Shown: positions 31,136 to 40,936, counted from the stretch's first letter. The stretch is 64,000 nucleotides of DNA from an uncultured bacterium (GCA_947493945.1 CANLSR010000003.1:124001-188000), one strand, 5' to 3'. The notes: a model not told the origin generated them from the sequence alone. Numbers and translations are program-made.

Positions 31136-33403
31136 CTGGCCACGACGCTTCCCCTCCGCCGCTCGCTCCGCGCCGTCGCCGCCACCGGCCCGCGCCGCGC
31201 CGGGCTGGCGGCGTTGGCCGTGGCCGGGCTGGCGGCCGTCGCCGGCGTGCGCGTGTGGGGAGCGGCCCGGGCCGTCGGCGCGCTGGGCGAGGGCGTAGCG
31301 TTGGGGCTGGACCTCGGGGCGGTGCTGGCGGTCGTGCTCGCCTACGCGGCGCTGGCCGCCCCCCGGCCGCCGGGGACCGGGGCGCTGCGGGCGCTCTCGG
31401 TCCCGCTGGCGGCGGCCGTCGCCGTGCTGGGCCTGGCGGTGGCGGCGGGCCTGGTCGACCGCGGGGCCCTCGACCCCAAGACGGCGCTGCCCACGACTCT
31501 GGCGACGGCCGGCTGGGCCGGCGTGGTGGGGCTGGCCGAGGCCGGGCTGGCGGCCGTGGTGCTCGCGAGCCTGCGGCCGCTCGTGCTCCACCGGCGGCGC
31601 CCGGCGACGGTCTGGGCCTGGCTCGCGCTGCTGGTGCTGGGCCTGGCCTCGGGGCTGGCCGTCGCCGGCCGGCCGCCGTCGCCCTACCCGCCCACCGCGA
31701 CGGTCCCGTTCCTGGCCGGAGCGGTGGTCGTGGGGACCGGGCTCGCGCTCCGCCAGCGCTGGGTGGGCGCGCTCACCTCGGGGCAGAGGCTGGGCGCGGC
31801 GGGGCTGTCGCTCGCGCTCGCCGGTGCGCTCCTCGGGCTGATCTACGTCCAGACCGCCGGCCCCGCGGTCCTGCTCGTCGGCGACGGCAGCGGCGAGGTC
31901 GAGTCGGTGTCCTACGCCACGGGCCTGAGCCGCTCGCTGGGCGTCGTGACCACGTTGGCGCTGGCCTGGGGCGGGCTCTACAGCCTCACCGCCGCGCTCG
32001 TGCTGCTGCTCGGGCTGCCCTCCGCCGACCGCCAGGACCAGCGGGTCGGCGAGCGGCAGGCGCTGCGCTCGCTCGCCGACCTCTCGGGCCGCCTGCTCGA
32101 ACGCGGCGCCCTCGCCGACGCCATCGCCCGGGGCCCCGTCGAGGCCGGCCTGGCCGACGCCGCCTGGGTCGCCCTCACCGACCCGGCACGCGGGACGTTG
32201 ACGCCCGCCGTGGTCGCGGCCCAGGGCGCGAGCCTGGAGGACGCCGCCCGCGCCGCCGACACCGGGGCCCTCTACCGCGCCGCCCTCGCCCAGGACGCGC
32301 CCCTCGTGCTGGGCCGCGCCGAGGCCGACCACCGCGTCCGCGCTCGGCCCGGCGACGGCGTGGCCAGCCTGGCGGCGCTGCCCCTGGGCAGCCCCGGCGC
32401 CGGCCCCGGCGGCGTCACGCGCGGGGTCCTGGTGGTGACACGGAAAACACCCGAGGCCTTCGAGCCCGACGACCTGGCCGCGCTCGACACGTTCGCCGGC
32501 CAGGCCGCGCTCTCTCTCTCCCACGCCGACCTGTTCGCCGACGCGCTCGAACGCGAGCGGCTGGCGCGCGAGCTGGCCCTGGCGCGCGAGGTTCAGCAGC
32601 GGCTGCTGCCCCAGTCGCTGCCCCAGATCGACGGGCTGGAGCTGGCGGCGGCCGAGCGGCCGGCGCGCGAGGTCGGCGGCGACTACTACGACGTGGTCCG
32701 GCTGGGCGACGACTGCCTGGGGCTGATCGTGGCCGACGTGTCGGGCAAGGGGGCCGCGGCGGCGTTCTACATGGCCGAGATGAAGGGGGTGTTCCAGGCC
32801 GGCAGCCGGCTGACGCGCGCGCCGGGCGAGCTGCTGGCGGGCGCCAACGACGCGCTGTCGCCGTCGCTCGGCCGGGGCGTGTTCGCCTCGGCCGTCTACG
32901 CCGTCCTCGACGCCGAGGCCGGGACGCTGGCCCTGGCGCGCGCCGGCCACACGCCCACGCTGCTCGTCCGCGACCGCGAGCGGCCCGACGGCGGGCGCTG
33001 GATGTTGCGCGGCGACGGGCTGGCCATCGGGCTGGACCGCCGCGGCGACCTGTTCCGCCAGACGCTCGTGGAGCAGACCGTGCGCCTGGCGCCCGGCGAC
33101 ACCGTGGTCCTGTACACGGACGGCCTGGTCGAGGCGCGCGACCACGCCGGCGAGGAGTACGGCTACGACCGGCTGGCGGCGTTCGTGGACGGACAGCGCG
33201 GCGCCGACGCGGCGACCCTGCGCGACCGCCTGCTCGCCGAGCACCGCGCGTGGGCCGGCCGCGACGACCCCGACGACGACACGACGTTCGTGGTCGTCCG
33301 CTGGACCGGCCGGGGCGGCGGGGTCGCACCGGCCGACGTCGCCAGCGGGCCACCCGTCACCGAGCGCCCGGCCTTTCCATCCGCCCAACCCCCGCTTCCA
33401 TGA
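31136..33403 (+). CDS. Multi-TM, GAF-domain, SpoIIE/RsbU-type PP2C phosphatase (start uncertain)
   Basis: About 7-8 hydrophobic segments, GAF-like region, then LAREVQQRLLPQSLPQIDGLELAAAERPAREVGGDYYDVVRLGDDCLGLIVADVSGKGAAAAFYMAEMKG. No ATG near the expected start. Confidence 0.88.
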   Translation: MATTLPLRRSLRAVAATGPRRAGLAALAVAGLAAVAGVRVWGAARAVGALGEGVALGLDLGAVLAVVLAYAALAAPRPPGTGALRALSVPLAAAVAVLGLAVAAGLVDRGALDPKTALPTTLATAGWAGVVGLAEAGLAAVVLASLRPLVLHRRRPATVWAWLALLVLGLASGLAVAGRPPSPYPPTATVPFLAGAVVVGTGLALRQRWVGALTSGQRLGAAGLSLALAGALLGLIYVQTAGPAVLLVGDGSGEVESVSYATGLSRSLGVVTTLALAWGGLYSLTAALVLLLGLPSADRQDQRVGERQALRSLADLSGRLLERGALADAIARGPVEAGLADAAWVALTDPARGTLTPAVVAAQGASLEDAARAADTGALYRAALAQDAPLVLGRAEADHRVRARPGDGVASLAALPLGSPGAGPGGVTRGVLVVTRKTPEAFEPDDLAALDTFAGQAALSLSHADLFADALERERLARELALAREVQQRLLPQSLPQIDGLELAAAERPAREVGGDYYDVVRLGDDCLGLIVADVSGKGAAAAFYMAEMKGVFQAGSRLTRAPGELLAGANDALSPSLGRGVFASAVYAVLDAEAGTLALARAGHTPTLLVRDRERPDGGRWMLRGDGLAIGLDRRGDLFRQTLVEQTVRLAPGDTVVLYTDGLVEARDHAGEEYGYDRLAAFVDGQRGADAATLRDRLLAEHRAWAGRDDPDDDTTFVVVRWTGRGGGVAPADVASGPPVTERPAFPSAQPPLP

Positions 33404-33750
33404 GCCACTTTTCCGTCTCCTTCGACCGCCGCGTCGGCCAGCCTCCGGTGCGCCTGCTCGCGCTCACCGGCGAGCTCGACGCCCACACCGCCCCCGACTT
33501 CGAGGCCGCGCTCCAGGCCTGCCTCGACGACGGCGACGTGCGCCTGGTGGCCGACGGCTCGGGCCTGGACTACGTGTCGTCGGCCGGGCTCGGGGTGTTC
33601 ATGGCGTTCGTGGAGCCAGCCCGCGACGGCGGCGGCGACCTCAAGATCGCGGCGCTGCCCGGGCGCGTGTTCGAGGTGTTCGACCTGCTCGGCTTCCCGA
33701 CGGTGTTCGACATGCACCCCACCGTCGACGCGGCCGTCGCGTCGTTCTGA
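33400..33750 (+). CDS. STAS-domain anti-sigma factor antagonist-like protein
   Basis: LALTGELDAHTAPDFEAAL...LVADGSGLDYVSSAGLGVFMAF; ATGA overlap with the PP2C gene. Confidence 0.93.
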   Translation: MSHFSVSFDRRVGQPPVRLLALTGELDAHTAPDFEAALQACLDDGDVRLVADGSGLDYVSSAGLGVFMAFVEPARDGGGDLKIAALPGRVFEVFDLLGFPTVFDMHPTVDAAVASF

Positions 33751-34157
33751 TGGCGCCCCCCCAGGCCCTGCACGTGCGCGCAGACACGGACGAGCTGGTC
33801 CGGGTCCGACGCCGCGTGGGGCGCTGGGCGCAGGGGGCCGGGCTGTCGGAGGCGGCGGCGCGCCGGCTGGTGCTGGCCGTCGACGAGACGGTGGCCAACG
33901 CCATCGAGCACAGCCTGGAGCCCGGCGCGCGCATCGTGATCGGCGCCGAGGCCCGGCCCGGCCGCTTGACCGTCGCCGTCCGCTACCGCGGCCCGCGCTT
34001 CGACCCCACCACGGCGCCGACGCCGACGCGCGCCGACACGCTCCGCCAGCGGGCCGCCGGCGGCTACGGCCTCCACCTGATCCGCTCGCTCGCCGACGCG
34101 GCGGCCTACCGCTGGGACGGCGGCACCAACGAGGTGCGCCTCACCGTCGAGGGCTAG
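33750..34157 (+). CDS. RsbW-like serine kinase / HATPase_c anti-sigma factor
   Basis: LVLAVDETVANAIEHSLEPGARIVIGAEARPGRLTVAVRYRGPRFDP...GGYGLHLIRSLADAAAYRW; TGATG overlap with the STAS gene. Confidence 0.9.
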   Translation: MAPPQALHVRADTDELVRVRRRVGRWAQGAGLSEAAARRLVLAVDETVANAIEHSLEPGARIVIGAEARPGRLTVAVRYRGPRFDPTTAPTPTRADTLRQRAAGGYGLHLIRSLADAAAYRWDGGTNEVRLTVEG

Positions 34158-34228
34158 AGCCCCGCGCGGGACGTCGGGGCGGTCGGCCCGAGCCGCTGGC
34201 GGCGCTCGCCGGGAGGGCCGGCCCCGAG

Positions 34229-34684
34229 CTAGCGGCTCTTCATCACCCGGTCCAGGCGCCGCTTCGACTCGCGGTCGGCGATGGTCTGCCGCTTGTCGAC
34301 GGTCTTCTTGCCGCGCCCGAGCGCGATCTCGACCTTGGCGCGGCCGGCCTTGAAGTACAGCTTGGTCGGGACGATGGTGAACCCCTTGACCTCGGTCCCC
34401 TTGCGCAGCTTGTCGATCTCCGACTTGTTGAGGAGCAGGCGGCGCGGGCGCGTCGGCTCCTGCTCGGCGTAGCCGGCCTGCCCGTAGGGCCCGATGTAGA
34501 GGTTCAGCAGGTCCATGCCGGCCGGCCGCCAGCGCACGAAGGCGTCCTGGAGGTTGGCCTTCCCGTCGCGCAGCGACTTCACCTCCGGCCCGGTCAGCAC
34601 CAGGCCCGCCTCGAAGCGGTCGCTCAACTCGAAGTCGTAGCTGGCGCGGCGGTTGGTGGTGATGATCTTGATGCCGCCTGCCAT
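34229..34684 (-). CDS. smpB: SsrA-binding protein
   Basis: IKIITTNRRASYDFELSDRFEAGLVLTGPEVKSLRDGKANLQDAFVRW; KLYFKAGRAKVEIALGRGKKTVDKRQTIADRESKRRLDRVMK. Confidence 0.98.
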   Translation of the reverse strand: MAGGIKIITTNRRASYDFELSDRFEAGLVLTGPEVKSLRDGKANLQDAFVRWRPAGMDLLNLYIGPYGQAGYAEQEPTRPRRLLLNKSEIDKLRKGTEVKGFTIVPTKLYFKAGRAKVEIALGRGKKTVDKRQTIADRESKRRLDRVMKSR

Positions 34685-34715
34685 GGTAGAGTCGTGCGTG
34701 GGGGCGGGGTACGCC

Positions 34716-35453
34716 CTACCCCTCGTCCGGGATCTCGACGAACGGGACGGCCGGGATGTCGGACAGCGTGCCGGTCTCGAACAGCATCTCGGCCAGCTGG
34801 TCCAGGCCGTCCATGGCGTAGCCGTCGAGGGTGAGCTGGTAGACGCCCACGCCGTCCTGCACCAGCGCCTCCGTCGGCGGCGCCGCGCGGACGGCGGCCC
34901 GGACGCGCTGGGCCGCCGCGGGCTCGACGGTGTCGGCCAGGCCGGCGAGCAGGCCCCACGGGTAGGGCCGCAAGGTGAGATCCGTCCACTCCTGACCGGG
35001 GTCGAGCGCGAACGTGCCCGGGGGCAGCGCCTCGCCGTAGCCGACCAGCGCCGCCGACTGGCGGGCCAGGACGTCGGCGAGCGGCGTGGCCGGATCGGCC
35101 AGGGCGAACGTGGGCGTGGCGCCGTAGTGCTCGCGGAGCACCAGCTGGGTCAGGATCGACTCCTGGGCGTCGCGGGGGTCGAACCCGATGGTCTCGATGG
35201 CGTCGAGCGCGCTCCCGACCACCAGCCGGCGGCGGGGGCTCCGCTCGCCGGCCAGCGCCACGCCGGGCACGACCGCCAGCGGGTCGGGCCCGCGGAGCAC
35301 GTCCAGCGTCGGGAGCAGCGCCAGGTCGACCCGGCCGGCGTCCAGCAGCGCACGGGCCCCGTGCGGCTCCACCTCGACGGCCTCCGTCACCAGGTCGGCC
35401 AGGGCGCTCGCGAGCGCCAGCGCGGGCGGGACGGGCCAGACGGCGAGGCGCAT
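34716..35453 (-). CDS. MqnA-like chorismate dehydratase (futalosine menaquinone pathway)
   Basis: Periplasmic-binding-like fold: GRVDLALLPTLDVLRG...VVPGVALAGERSPRRRLVVGS...ALVGYGEALPPG...EWTDLTLRPYPWGLLAG. Confidence 0.7.
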   Translation of the reverse strand: MRLAVWPVPPALALASALADLVTEAVEVEPHGARALLDAGRVDLALLPTLDVLRGPDPLAVVPGVALAGERSPRRRLVVGSALDAIETIGFDPRDAQESILTQLVLREHYGATPTFALADPATPLADVLARQSAALVGYGEALPPGTFALDPGQEWTDLTLRPYPWGLLAGLADTVEPAAAQRVRAAVRAAPPTEALVQDGVGVYQLTLDGYAMDGLDQLAEMLFETGTLSDIPAVPFVEIPDEG

Positions 35454-35535
35454 CGGGTCGGGGTGCGGGGGTGCGGTGCCGGGGGACGCGGGGGCCGTGC
35501 CTGCGAGGGCCCGCCCCTGCCACCGGCCGCCGGCG

Positions 35536-35889
35536 CTAGCTGCGGCGGCGCTCGGTGATGCGGGCCGCCTTGCCGCGCAGGCCGCGGAGGTAGTACAGCT
35601 TGGCGCGCCGGACGCGGCCGTAGCGGACCACCTCGACCTTGGCCACGCGCGGGCTCGCGAACGGGAAGATCCGCTCGACGCCGACGCCGTTCGAGATCTT
35701 GCGGACGGTGAACGACTCGGCCACGCCGCCGTTCTGGATCGCGATCACGACGCCCTCGAACAGCTGGACGCGCTCTTTGTCGCCCTCGATCACGCGCACG
35801 TGAACGCGCACGGTGTCGCCGGAGGCGAAAGCGGGGTGGTCGTCGCGGAGCTGGGTGGCCTCCACGAGGCTCATGAGGTCGGTCGCCAT
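35536..35889 (-). CDS. rplS: 50S ribosomal protein bL19
   Basis: [91 protein letters not shown]. Confidence 0.98.
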   Translation of the reverse strand: MATDLMSLVEATQLRDDHPAFASGDTVRVHVRVIEGDKERVQLFEGVVIAIQNGGVAESFTVRKISNGVGVERIFPFASPRVAKVEVVRYGRVRRAKLYYLRGLRGKAARITERRRS

Positions 35890-35983
35890 AGCAGTCGTCG
35901 GTCTGGGTGAGGGCGCCACCGTGCGGCCGGCGCGAAATGGGAAGGTAGAGATTCGGGGGGCCCGGCCGGGCGTGCGGAGCGGT

Positions 35984-36778
35984 CTACGGGGATTCTTCGC
36001 CCGCTCCGCTGGCGGGCCGGGCCGGACTGGCGGCCGCGCCCGGCGCGGCTGGTTCGCCTGGGCTGGGCGCGTGCGGGTCGTCCGCCAGCGGGTCGGGGCC
36101 GGCGAGCAGGTCGGGGCGGCGGGCCCGGGTGCGCTCCAGGCGCTGGGCCTCGCGCCACGCCAGGATGGCGCCGTGGTCGCCGGAGCGGAGCACGGCCGGC
36201 ACCTCGTGGCCCCGGAACGTCGCCGGGCGCGTGTAGCTGGGCGCGTCGAGCAGCCCGTCCTGGAAGCTGTCGCTCAGCGCCGAGCCGGCGTCGCCCAAGA
36301 CGCCGGGGACCAGGCGCGCCACGGCGTCGATGAGCACCAGCGCCGGCAGCTCGCCGCCCGAGAGCACGTAGTCGCCGACGGACACCTCGCGCGTGACCAA
36401 CGCGTCGCGGACCCGCTGGTCGACGTTCTTGTAGTGCCCCGCGATGAGCAGCAGCTGGCCCGCGAGCGACAGCGCGTTGGCCATCGGCTGGTCCAGCGTC
36501 TCGCCGTCGGGCGTCAGAAAAATGACCTCGTCGTAGGGGCCGTGCCGTTCGCTCAGCGCCTCGACGCAGGCGAAGAGCGGCTCGGGCTTGAGCACCATCC
36601 CGCCCATCCCGCCGTACGGGACGTCGTCGATCTGGCGGTGCCGGCCGGGCGCCCAGTCACGCAAGTCGTGGACCTCGACCTCAACCAGCCCCTTGTCCTG
36701 GGCCCGCCGCAGGATCGAGTGGTCTAGCGGGCTCCGGACGAGGTCGGGCAGCGCGGTGACGAGGTCGAAGCGGATCAC
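35984..36778 (-). CDS. trmD: tRNA (guanine-N1)-methyltransferase
   Basis: [75 protein letters not shown]. Confidence 0.98.
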   Translation of the reverse strand: MIRFDLVTALPDLVRSPLDHSILRRAQDKGLVEVEVHDLRDWAPGRHRQIDDVPYGGMGGMVLKPEPLFACVEALSERHGPYDEVIFLTPDGETLDQPMANALSLAGQLLLIAGHYKNVDQRVRDALVTREVSVGDYVLSGGELPALVLIDAVARLVPGVLGDAGSALSDSFQDGLLDAPSYTRPATFRGHEVPAVLRSGDHGAILAWREAQRLERTRARRPDLLAGPDPLADDPHAPSPGEPAAPGAAASPARPASGAGEESP

Positions 36779-36862
36779 GGTGCGGGGGGGTGCAGGTCGG
36801 GCTGGGCCGCGGGCGACGCGCGCCCGTGGCGTGGGGGACGGAGCGCCTGTGGCGGGCCCGTC

Positions 36863-37415
36863 TTACTCGTCGCCGATGAGCCCCTCGGGCGGGCGGACGT
36901 AGAGGCGGCGGGCGTCGAGGTCCAGGCGGATCACGAACTCGTCCACGTCGGGCAGGAGCACGTCGGGGGCGCCGGGGCGGGCGATGGCGAAGAGGAGCTG
37001 GGAGCCGTCGTAGAGGTCGCGCACCGTGCCCAGCTCGCCCAGCTCGGCCCCGTGCTCGTCGACTTCGATCACCGTCAGGCCGATCATGTCGTGCAAGAAC
37101 GCCTCGCCGTCTTCGAGCGCCGGCAGGTCGTCGGGGTCGGCGTAGACCTGGGCGCCGCGCAAGTCCTCGACAGCCTCGACCGAGTCGACGCCGGCCAGCG
37201 ACAGCAGGACGACGGTCCGGCCCTTGGGGTACTGGAACCGGACGTGCTCCACCTCGCGCTCGCGCGCCGTCTCCGGCGTGGCGCCGAGGAACAGGCGCTC
37301 CAGCCCGTCGAACCGCTGGGGGTCGTCGGTGTCGGGCGCCACCTTCATCTCGCCGCGGACGCCGTGGGGGCGCGTGACGCGGCCCATCAGGAGCAAGCGG
37401 TCGGGGTCGGACATA
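36863..37415 (-). CDS. rimM: 16S rRNA processing protein RimM
   Basis: LLLMGRVTRPHGVRGEMKVAPDTDDPQRF; PRC-barrel region DMIGLTVIEVDEHGAELGELGTVRDLYDGSQLLF. Confidence 0.96.
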
Positions 37416-37476
37416 GGAGTCAAAAAAGGGGCGGGGCCGGCGTGTGCCAGCCCCGCCCGGGTACGCCGGCGTGCGG

Positions 37477-38670
37477 CTACGACTTGAGCGACTCGACGTA
37501 GGCCGCGTGGCCGTCGGTGTCGCCGGCGGCCAACATCCGGGCCTGCTCGGGCCACGTCTCTTCGCTGCCCGGCGACGAGGAGCCGGCCTCGGAGATCATC
37601 TCCTGGACGCGCTCGGTGGGGGTCTCCGCCAGCTGGGCGAAGGTCGTGATGCCGGCGTCGGTCAGGATGCCAGAGTACTTCGGCCCGACGCCCGAGATGG
37701 CCGTCAGGTCGTCCGGCGTGCCGGCGGCCGGCGGCGTGTCGCCGGCGGGCTGGTCGCCCGACGTGCCCGTGGTGTCGGGGGCCTCGGTGGCGGGCGCCTC
37801 CGTCACGGCGTCGTCCTCCTTGGCGCCGGCCTCGGTCTGGGCCGCCATGGCGGCGGCCGTGGCGTCGGCGACCTCTTGGCTGGTGGTGGCGGTGGCGGCG
37901 GGTTGCTCCTCGGCCGCGTCGGGCGCCTCGGCGGCGACGGACTCCGGGGTGGCCTCGGCGACGGCGGCGTCGCCGCCCTCGGCCTCGGCGTCGGCCTTCT
38001 CGTCGGCCGTGTCGTCGTCGCCGTCGGCCTGGGACGAGGTCTGGGCGACGGGCTCGCCGGTGACGGCGGCGGCGGGCGTCTCGGAGTCTCCGCCAGCGGC
38101 GGGCGCGTCGGCGGCGGTGGTCAGCGCCTCCGAGTCGGCGGCGTCGGACGCGGCGGCGGCGCGGGCCTCCTCGGCCTCGGCGCGCGCGGCGGCCTCGGCC
38201 TCCTCGCGCTGCTTCTGGAGCTCGGCCTCGCGCTCGGCGCGCTCCTTGGCCAGCTGCGCCGCCTTCTCCTTGGCGGACGCGCGCTCGGCCTGGAGGGCCT
38301 CGGCGCGGCGCTCGGCGTTCGTCTTCTTGGTCGCGGTACCGGCCTTGACCTGCTGGCGCTCCCGGAACTCGGCGAGCGCGGTCTCGATCTCGTCGGCCTC
38401 CTTGCCCTGGCGCGTCAGCGCCCACTGGAGCAGGACGCCCTCTTTCTGGAGCAGGTTGCGGACGGTGTCGGACGGCTGGGCGCCCTGGCCGAGCCAGTAG
38501 AGCACGCGCTCGGTGTCCACCTTGAACGTGGACGGCTCGGCGACGGGCTCGTAGCGGCCGAGGTCCTCGATAAAGCGACCGTCGCGGGGCGAGCGGCTGT
38601 CGGTGGCGACCAAGCCGTAAACGGGGGCCTTGCGGCGGCCCATGCGGCGGAAGCGGAGCTTGACGGACAT
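37477..38670 (-). CDS. rpsP: 30S ribosomal protein bS16 with about 300-aa Ala/Glu-rich extension and C-terminal HhH-like module
   Basis: MSVKLRFRRMGRRKAPVYGLVATDSRSPRDGRFIEDLGRYEPV (bS16 core), continuous frame to ...DDLTAISGVGPKYSGILTDAGITTFAQLAETPTERVQEMISEAG...WPEQARMLAAGD...ESLKS. Confidence 0.95.
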   Translation of the reverse strand: MSVKLRFRRMGRRKAPVYGLVATDSRSPRDGRFIEDLGRYEPVAEPSTFKVDTERVLYWLGQGAQPSDTVRNLLQKEGVLLQWALTRQGKEADEIETALAEFRERQQVKAGTATKKTNAERRAEALQAERASAKEKAAQLAKERAEREAELQKQREEAEAAARAEAEEARAAAASDAADSEALTTAADAPAAGGDSETPAAAVTGEPVAQTSSQADGDDDTADEKADAEAEGGDAAVAEATPESVAAEAPDAAEEQPAATATTSQEVADATAAAMAAQTEAGAKEDDAVTEAPATEAPDTTGTSGDQPAGDTPPAAGTPDDLTAISGVGPKYSGILTDAGITTFAQLAETPTERVQEMISEAGSSSPGSEETWPEQARMLAAGDTDGHAAYVESLKS

Positions 38671-38789
38671 AATTCTCGGTTCTGGGTTGGGGGGTTGGCT
38701 GCGCCTTCGCTGGCGCGGTCGGGGGTTGTCGGGCCGGGGCGTCGGAGCAGGCGAACCCTGAACCCCGAACCCTGAACCGAACGGCCGCT

Positions 38790-40142
38790 CTAGCGGCCTG
38801 CCATGAGTTGGCTGGGGTCGATGGAGCGGCCTTTGCCCTGGAGCTTGGACATCGTCTTCATCATCTTCTTCATCTCGCGGAACTGCTTGAGGAGCGCGTT
38901 GACGTCCTGGACCTCCATGCCGGCGCCGGCCGCGATCCGGCGGCGGCGGCTGCCGTTGATGGACTCGGGCGTGGCCCGCTCGTAGGGCGTCATCGACTGG
39001 ATGAGGGCCTCGATGTGGCGGAACGCGTCGTCGTCGACGTCGACGGACTTGAGCGCCTTGCCGACGCCGGGGATCATGCCCAGGAGGTCCTTCAAAGACC
39101 CCATGTTCTTGATCTTCTGGAGCTGGTCGTAGAAGTCCTGGAGGTCGAACTCCTGGGACCGGAACTTGCGCTGGAGCTTCTCGGCCTCGGCCTCGTCGAA
39201 CTGCTCCTGGGCCTTCTCCACGAACGAGACCACGTCGCCCATGCCCAGGATGCGCTGGGCCATGCGGTCGGGGAAGAACTCGGTCAGCGCGTCGAGCTTC
39301 TCGCCCGTCCCGGCGAACTTGATCGGCTTCTCGACCACGGACCGGATCGACAGCGCCGCCCCGCCCCGGGTGTCGCCGTCGAGCTTGGTCAGGACTACGC
39401 CGTCGATGTCGAGCCGCTCGTTGAAGGCCTTGGCCGTGTTGACGGCGTCCTGGCCCGTCATCGAGTCGACGACGAACAGGATCTCGTCGGGGTCGGTCGC
39501 CTGCTTGATGGCCACCACCTCGTCCATCATCGCCTGGTCCACGTGCAGGCGGCCCGCCGTGTCGATGATGATCGTGTCGCGGCCCATCCGCCGGGCCTCG
39601 GCGACGGCCTGGGTCGCCACGCCGACGGCGTCCTTGACCGGCACCCCGTCCTCGCCGCGGATGGAGAAGACGGGCACGCCGACCTGGCCCGCCAGCGTCT
39701 CGAGCTGGTCGACGGCCGCCGGCCGGTACACGTCGGCGGCGGCGACCATCGGGCTGCGGCCCTTGGACTTGAGGAACAGGGCCAGCTTGCCCACGAACGT
39801 GGTCTTGCCAGCGCCCTGGAGCCCGGCCACCAGGATCACCGTCGGCGGCTTCTTGGCCTTGTTGAGGTCCACGTGGACGTCGCCCAGGAGGTACACCAGC
39901 TCGTCGTAGATCGCCTTGACGAACTGCTGGCCGGGGTTGACGGCCTGGAGCACCGCGTCGTCGGTGACGTGGGCCTTCACCTTGTTGGTGAAGTCCTTGG
40001 CGACCTGGTAGTTGACGTCGGCGTCCAGGAGCGCGCGGCGGACCTCGCGCATCGTCTCGGCGATGTTGAGGTCGTTGATGCGGCCCTCGCCCTTCACGTT
40101 TTTGAGGGCGACGTCGAGCTTGTCGGACAGCGTATCGAACAT
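38790..40142 (-). CDS. ffh: Signal recognition particle protein Ffh
   Basis: MFDTLSDKLDVALKNVKGEGRINDLNIAETMREVRRALLDADVNYQV; LQGAGKTTFVGKLA; TRGGAALSIRSVVEKPIKFAGTGEKLDALTEFFPDRMAQRILGMGDVVSFVEKAQE. Confidence 0.98.
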   Translation of the reverse strand: MFDTLSDKLDVALKNVKGEGRINDLNIAETMREVRRALLDADVNYQVAKDFTNKVKAHVTDDAVLQAVNPGQQFVKAIYDELVYLLGDVHVDLNKAKKPPTVILVAGLQGAGKTTFVGKLALFLKSKGRSPMVAAADVYRPAAVDQLETLAGQVGVPVFSIRGEDGVPVKDAVGVATQAVAEARRMGRDTIIIDTAGRLHVDQAMMDEVVAIKQATDPDEILFVVDSMTGQDAVNTAKAFNERLDIDGVVLTKLDGDTRGGAALSIRSVVEKPIKFAGTGEKLDALTEFFPDRMAQRILGMGDVVSFVEKAQEQFDEAEAEKLQRKFRSQEFDLQDFYDQLQKIKNMGSLKDLLGMIPGVGKALKSVDVDDDAFRHIEALIQSMTPYERATPESINGSRRRRIAAGAGMEVQDVNALLKQFREMKKMMKTMSKLQGKGRSIDPSQLMAGR

Positions 40143-40356
40143 GCGGAGGGTGCCGGGTGGGGGACGGTGGGGTCGCAGCGGTCGCCAAGAGCTGGCGGGC
40201 CGCGCGGGCGGGGCGGGGTCGCGCGGAGGCCTCTCGTCTCCTTCCGAGGGGCTCCGCCGGTGCGGCCGTGGCCCTGCCCGGGTGTCCGGGACGAGGCGAC
40301 ACGAAGGTAGAGGGCCGGCGGCGCCGTGACGGTGAAAGCAGCGGGAAACACGACGC

Positions 40357-40388
40357 CGCGCCCGCTGGCGACGCCCGCCAGCGGCGCG
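40357..40388. repeat. Inverted repeat CGCGCCCGCTGGCG / CGCCAGCGGCGCG (13 bp, 1-nt bulge)
   Basis: 40357-40370 pairs with 40376-40388; located in a divergent intergenic region (ffh/lipoprotein). Confidence 0.85.
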
Positions 40389-40483
40389 GGCCCGGAAAAC
40401 GCAGAACAAAGCAAAACGCCGGCGCCTGCGGCGTCGCGGAGTGCGGATCCGTACGCTAGGCCGCTCCCCCACACCACGCCCTC

Positions 40484-40936
40484 ATGCCGCCGTCCGTGAA
40501 GCTGTCTGCCGCCTTGGTTCTCGCGCTGCCCCTGCTCGCCGGGTGCGACGAGGCGCCCGCCGCCTGCACGGAGATCGGGTGCGTCGACGCGCTCTACATC
40601 GACCTTGCCGGCCCCGACGGACCTCTCCCGGAGGGGGACTACACGGTGAGCCTGAAGACGGCCGAATCGGACAGGACCTGCCCGCTTACCATCAAGCCGG
40701 GGGGCATCCCCGGCGAGCAGGGACCGGAGGCGTGCCAAGTCGCAGATGTAGTCTCGGGTGGCGGACTACGCCTGGATCTCAGGCGAGTGGACGGCCAGGT
40801 GGCCGTCCACGTGACCCGCGACGGCGACAGCGTCGGCAGCCTATCGACGCGGCCGGTGTACCTCGGCCAGTTCCCCAACGGCCCCGACTGCGGCGAGGCC
40901 TGCCAGACGGCGACCGTCCGCGTCGAGGTCCGGTAG
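40484..40936 (+). CDS. Hypothetical lipoprotein
   Basis: MPPSVKLSAALVLALPLLAGCDEAPAAC lipobox; no family recognised. Confidence 0.75.
   Translation: MPPSVKLSAALVLALPLLAGCDEAPAACTEIGCVDALYIDLAGPDGPLPEGDYTVSLKTAESDRTCPLTIKPGGIPGEQGPEACQVADVVSGGGLRLDLRRVDGQVAVHVTRDGDSVGSLSTRPVYLGQFPNGPDCGEACQTATVRVEVR

Noticed and set aside
28824-31298. 824-aa plus-strand ORF (and similar giant ORFs at 1016-2842 +, 46926-49268 +, 31037-33388 -, 5502.. etc.)
   Set aside because: Antisense or alternate-frame ORFs created by very high GC; Arg/Gly/Ala/Pro/His-rich composition with no domain, opposite to convincing genes (TonB-type, HmuR, PP2C).
34716-35453. Complete futalosine pathway locus
   Set aside because: Only an MqnA-like gene is present here, between smpB and rplS; other mqn genes are not in the window.
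36863-38425. 520-aa ORF apparently fusing an Arg/Gly-rich region to RimM
   Set aside because: Upstream part is the wrong frame of the rpsP tail; RimM begins at 37415 (MSDPDRLLLMGRVTRPHG).
37477-40302. 941-aa ORF joining sequence upstream of rpsP to rpsP
   Set aside because: The first ~540 codons are an out-of-frame reading of ffh; real rpsP starts at 38670 (MSVKLRFRRMG). The bS16 extension itself is downstream in the correct frame and is retained as a finding.
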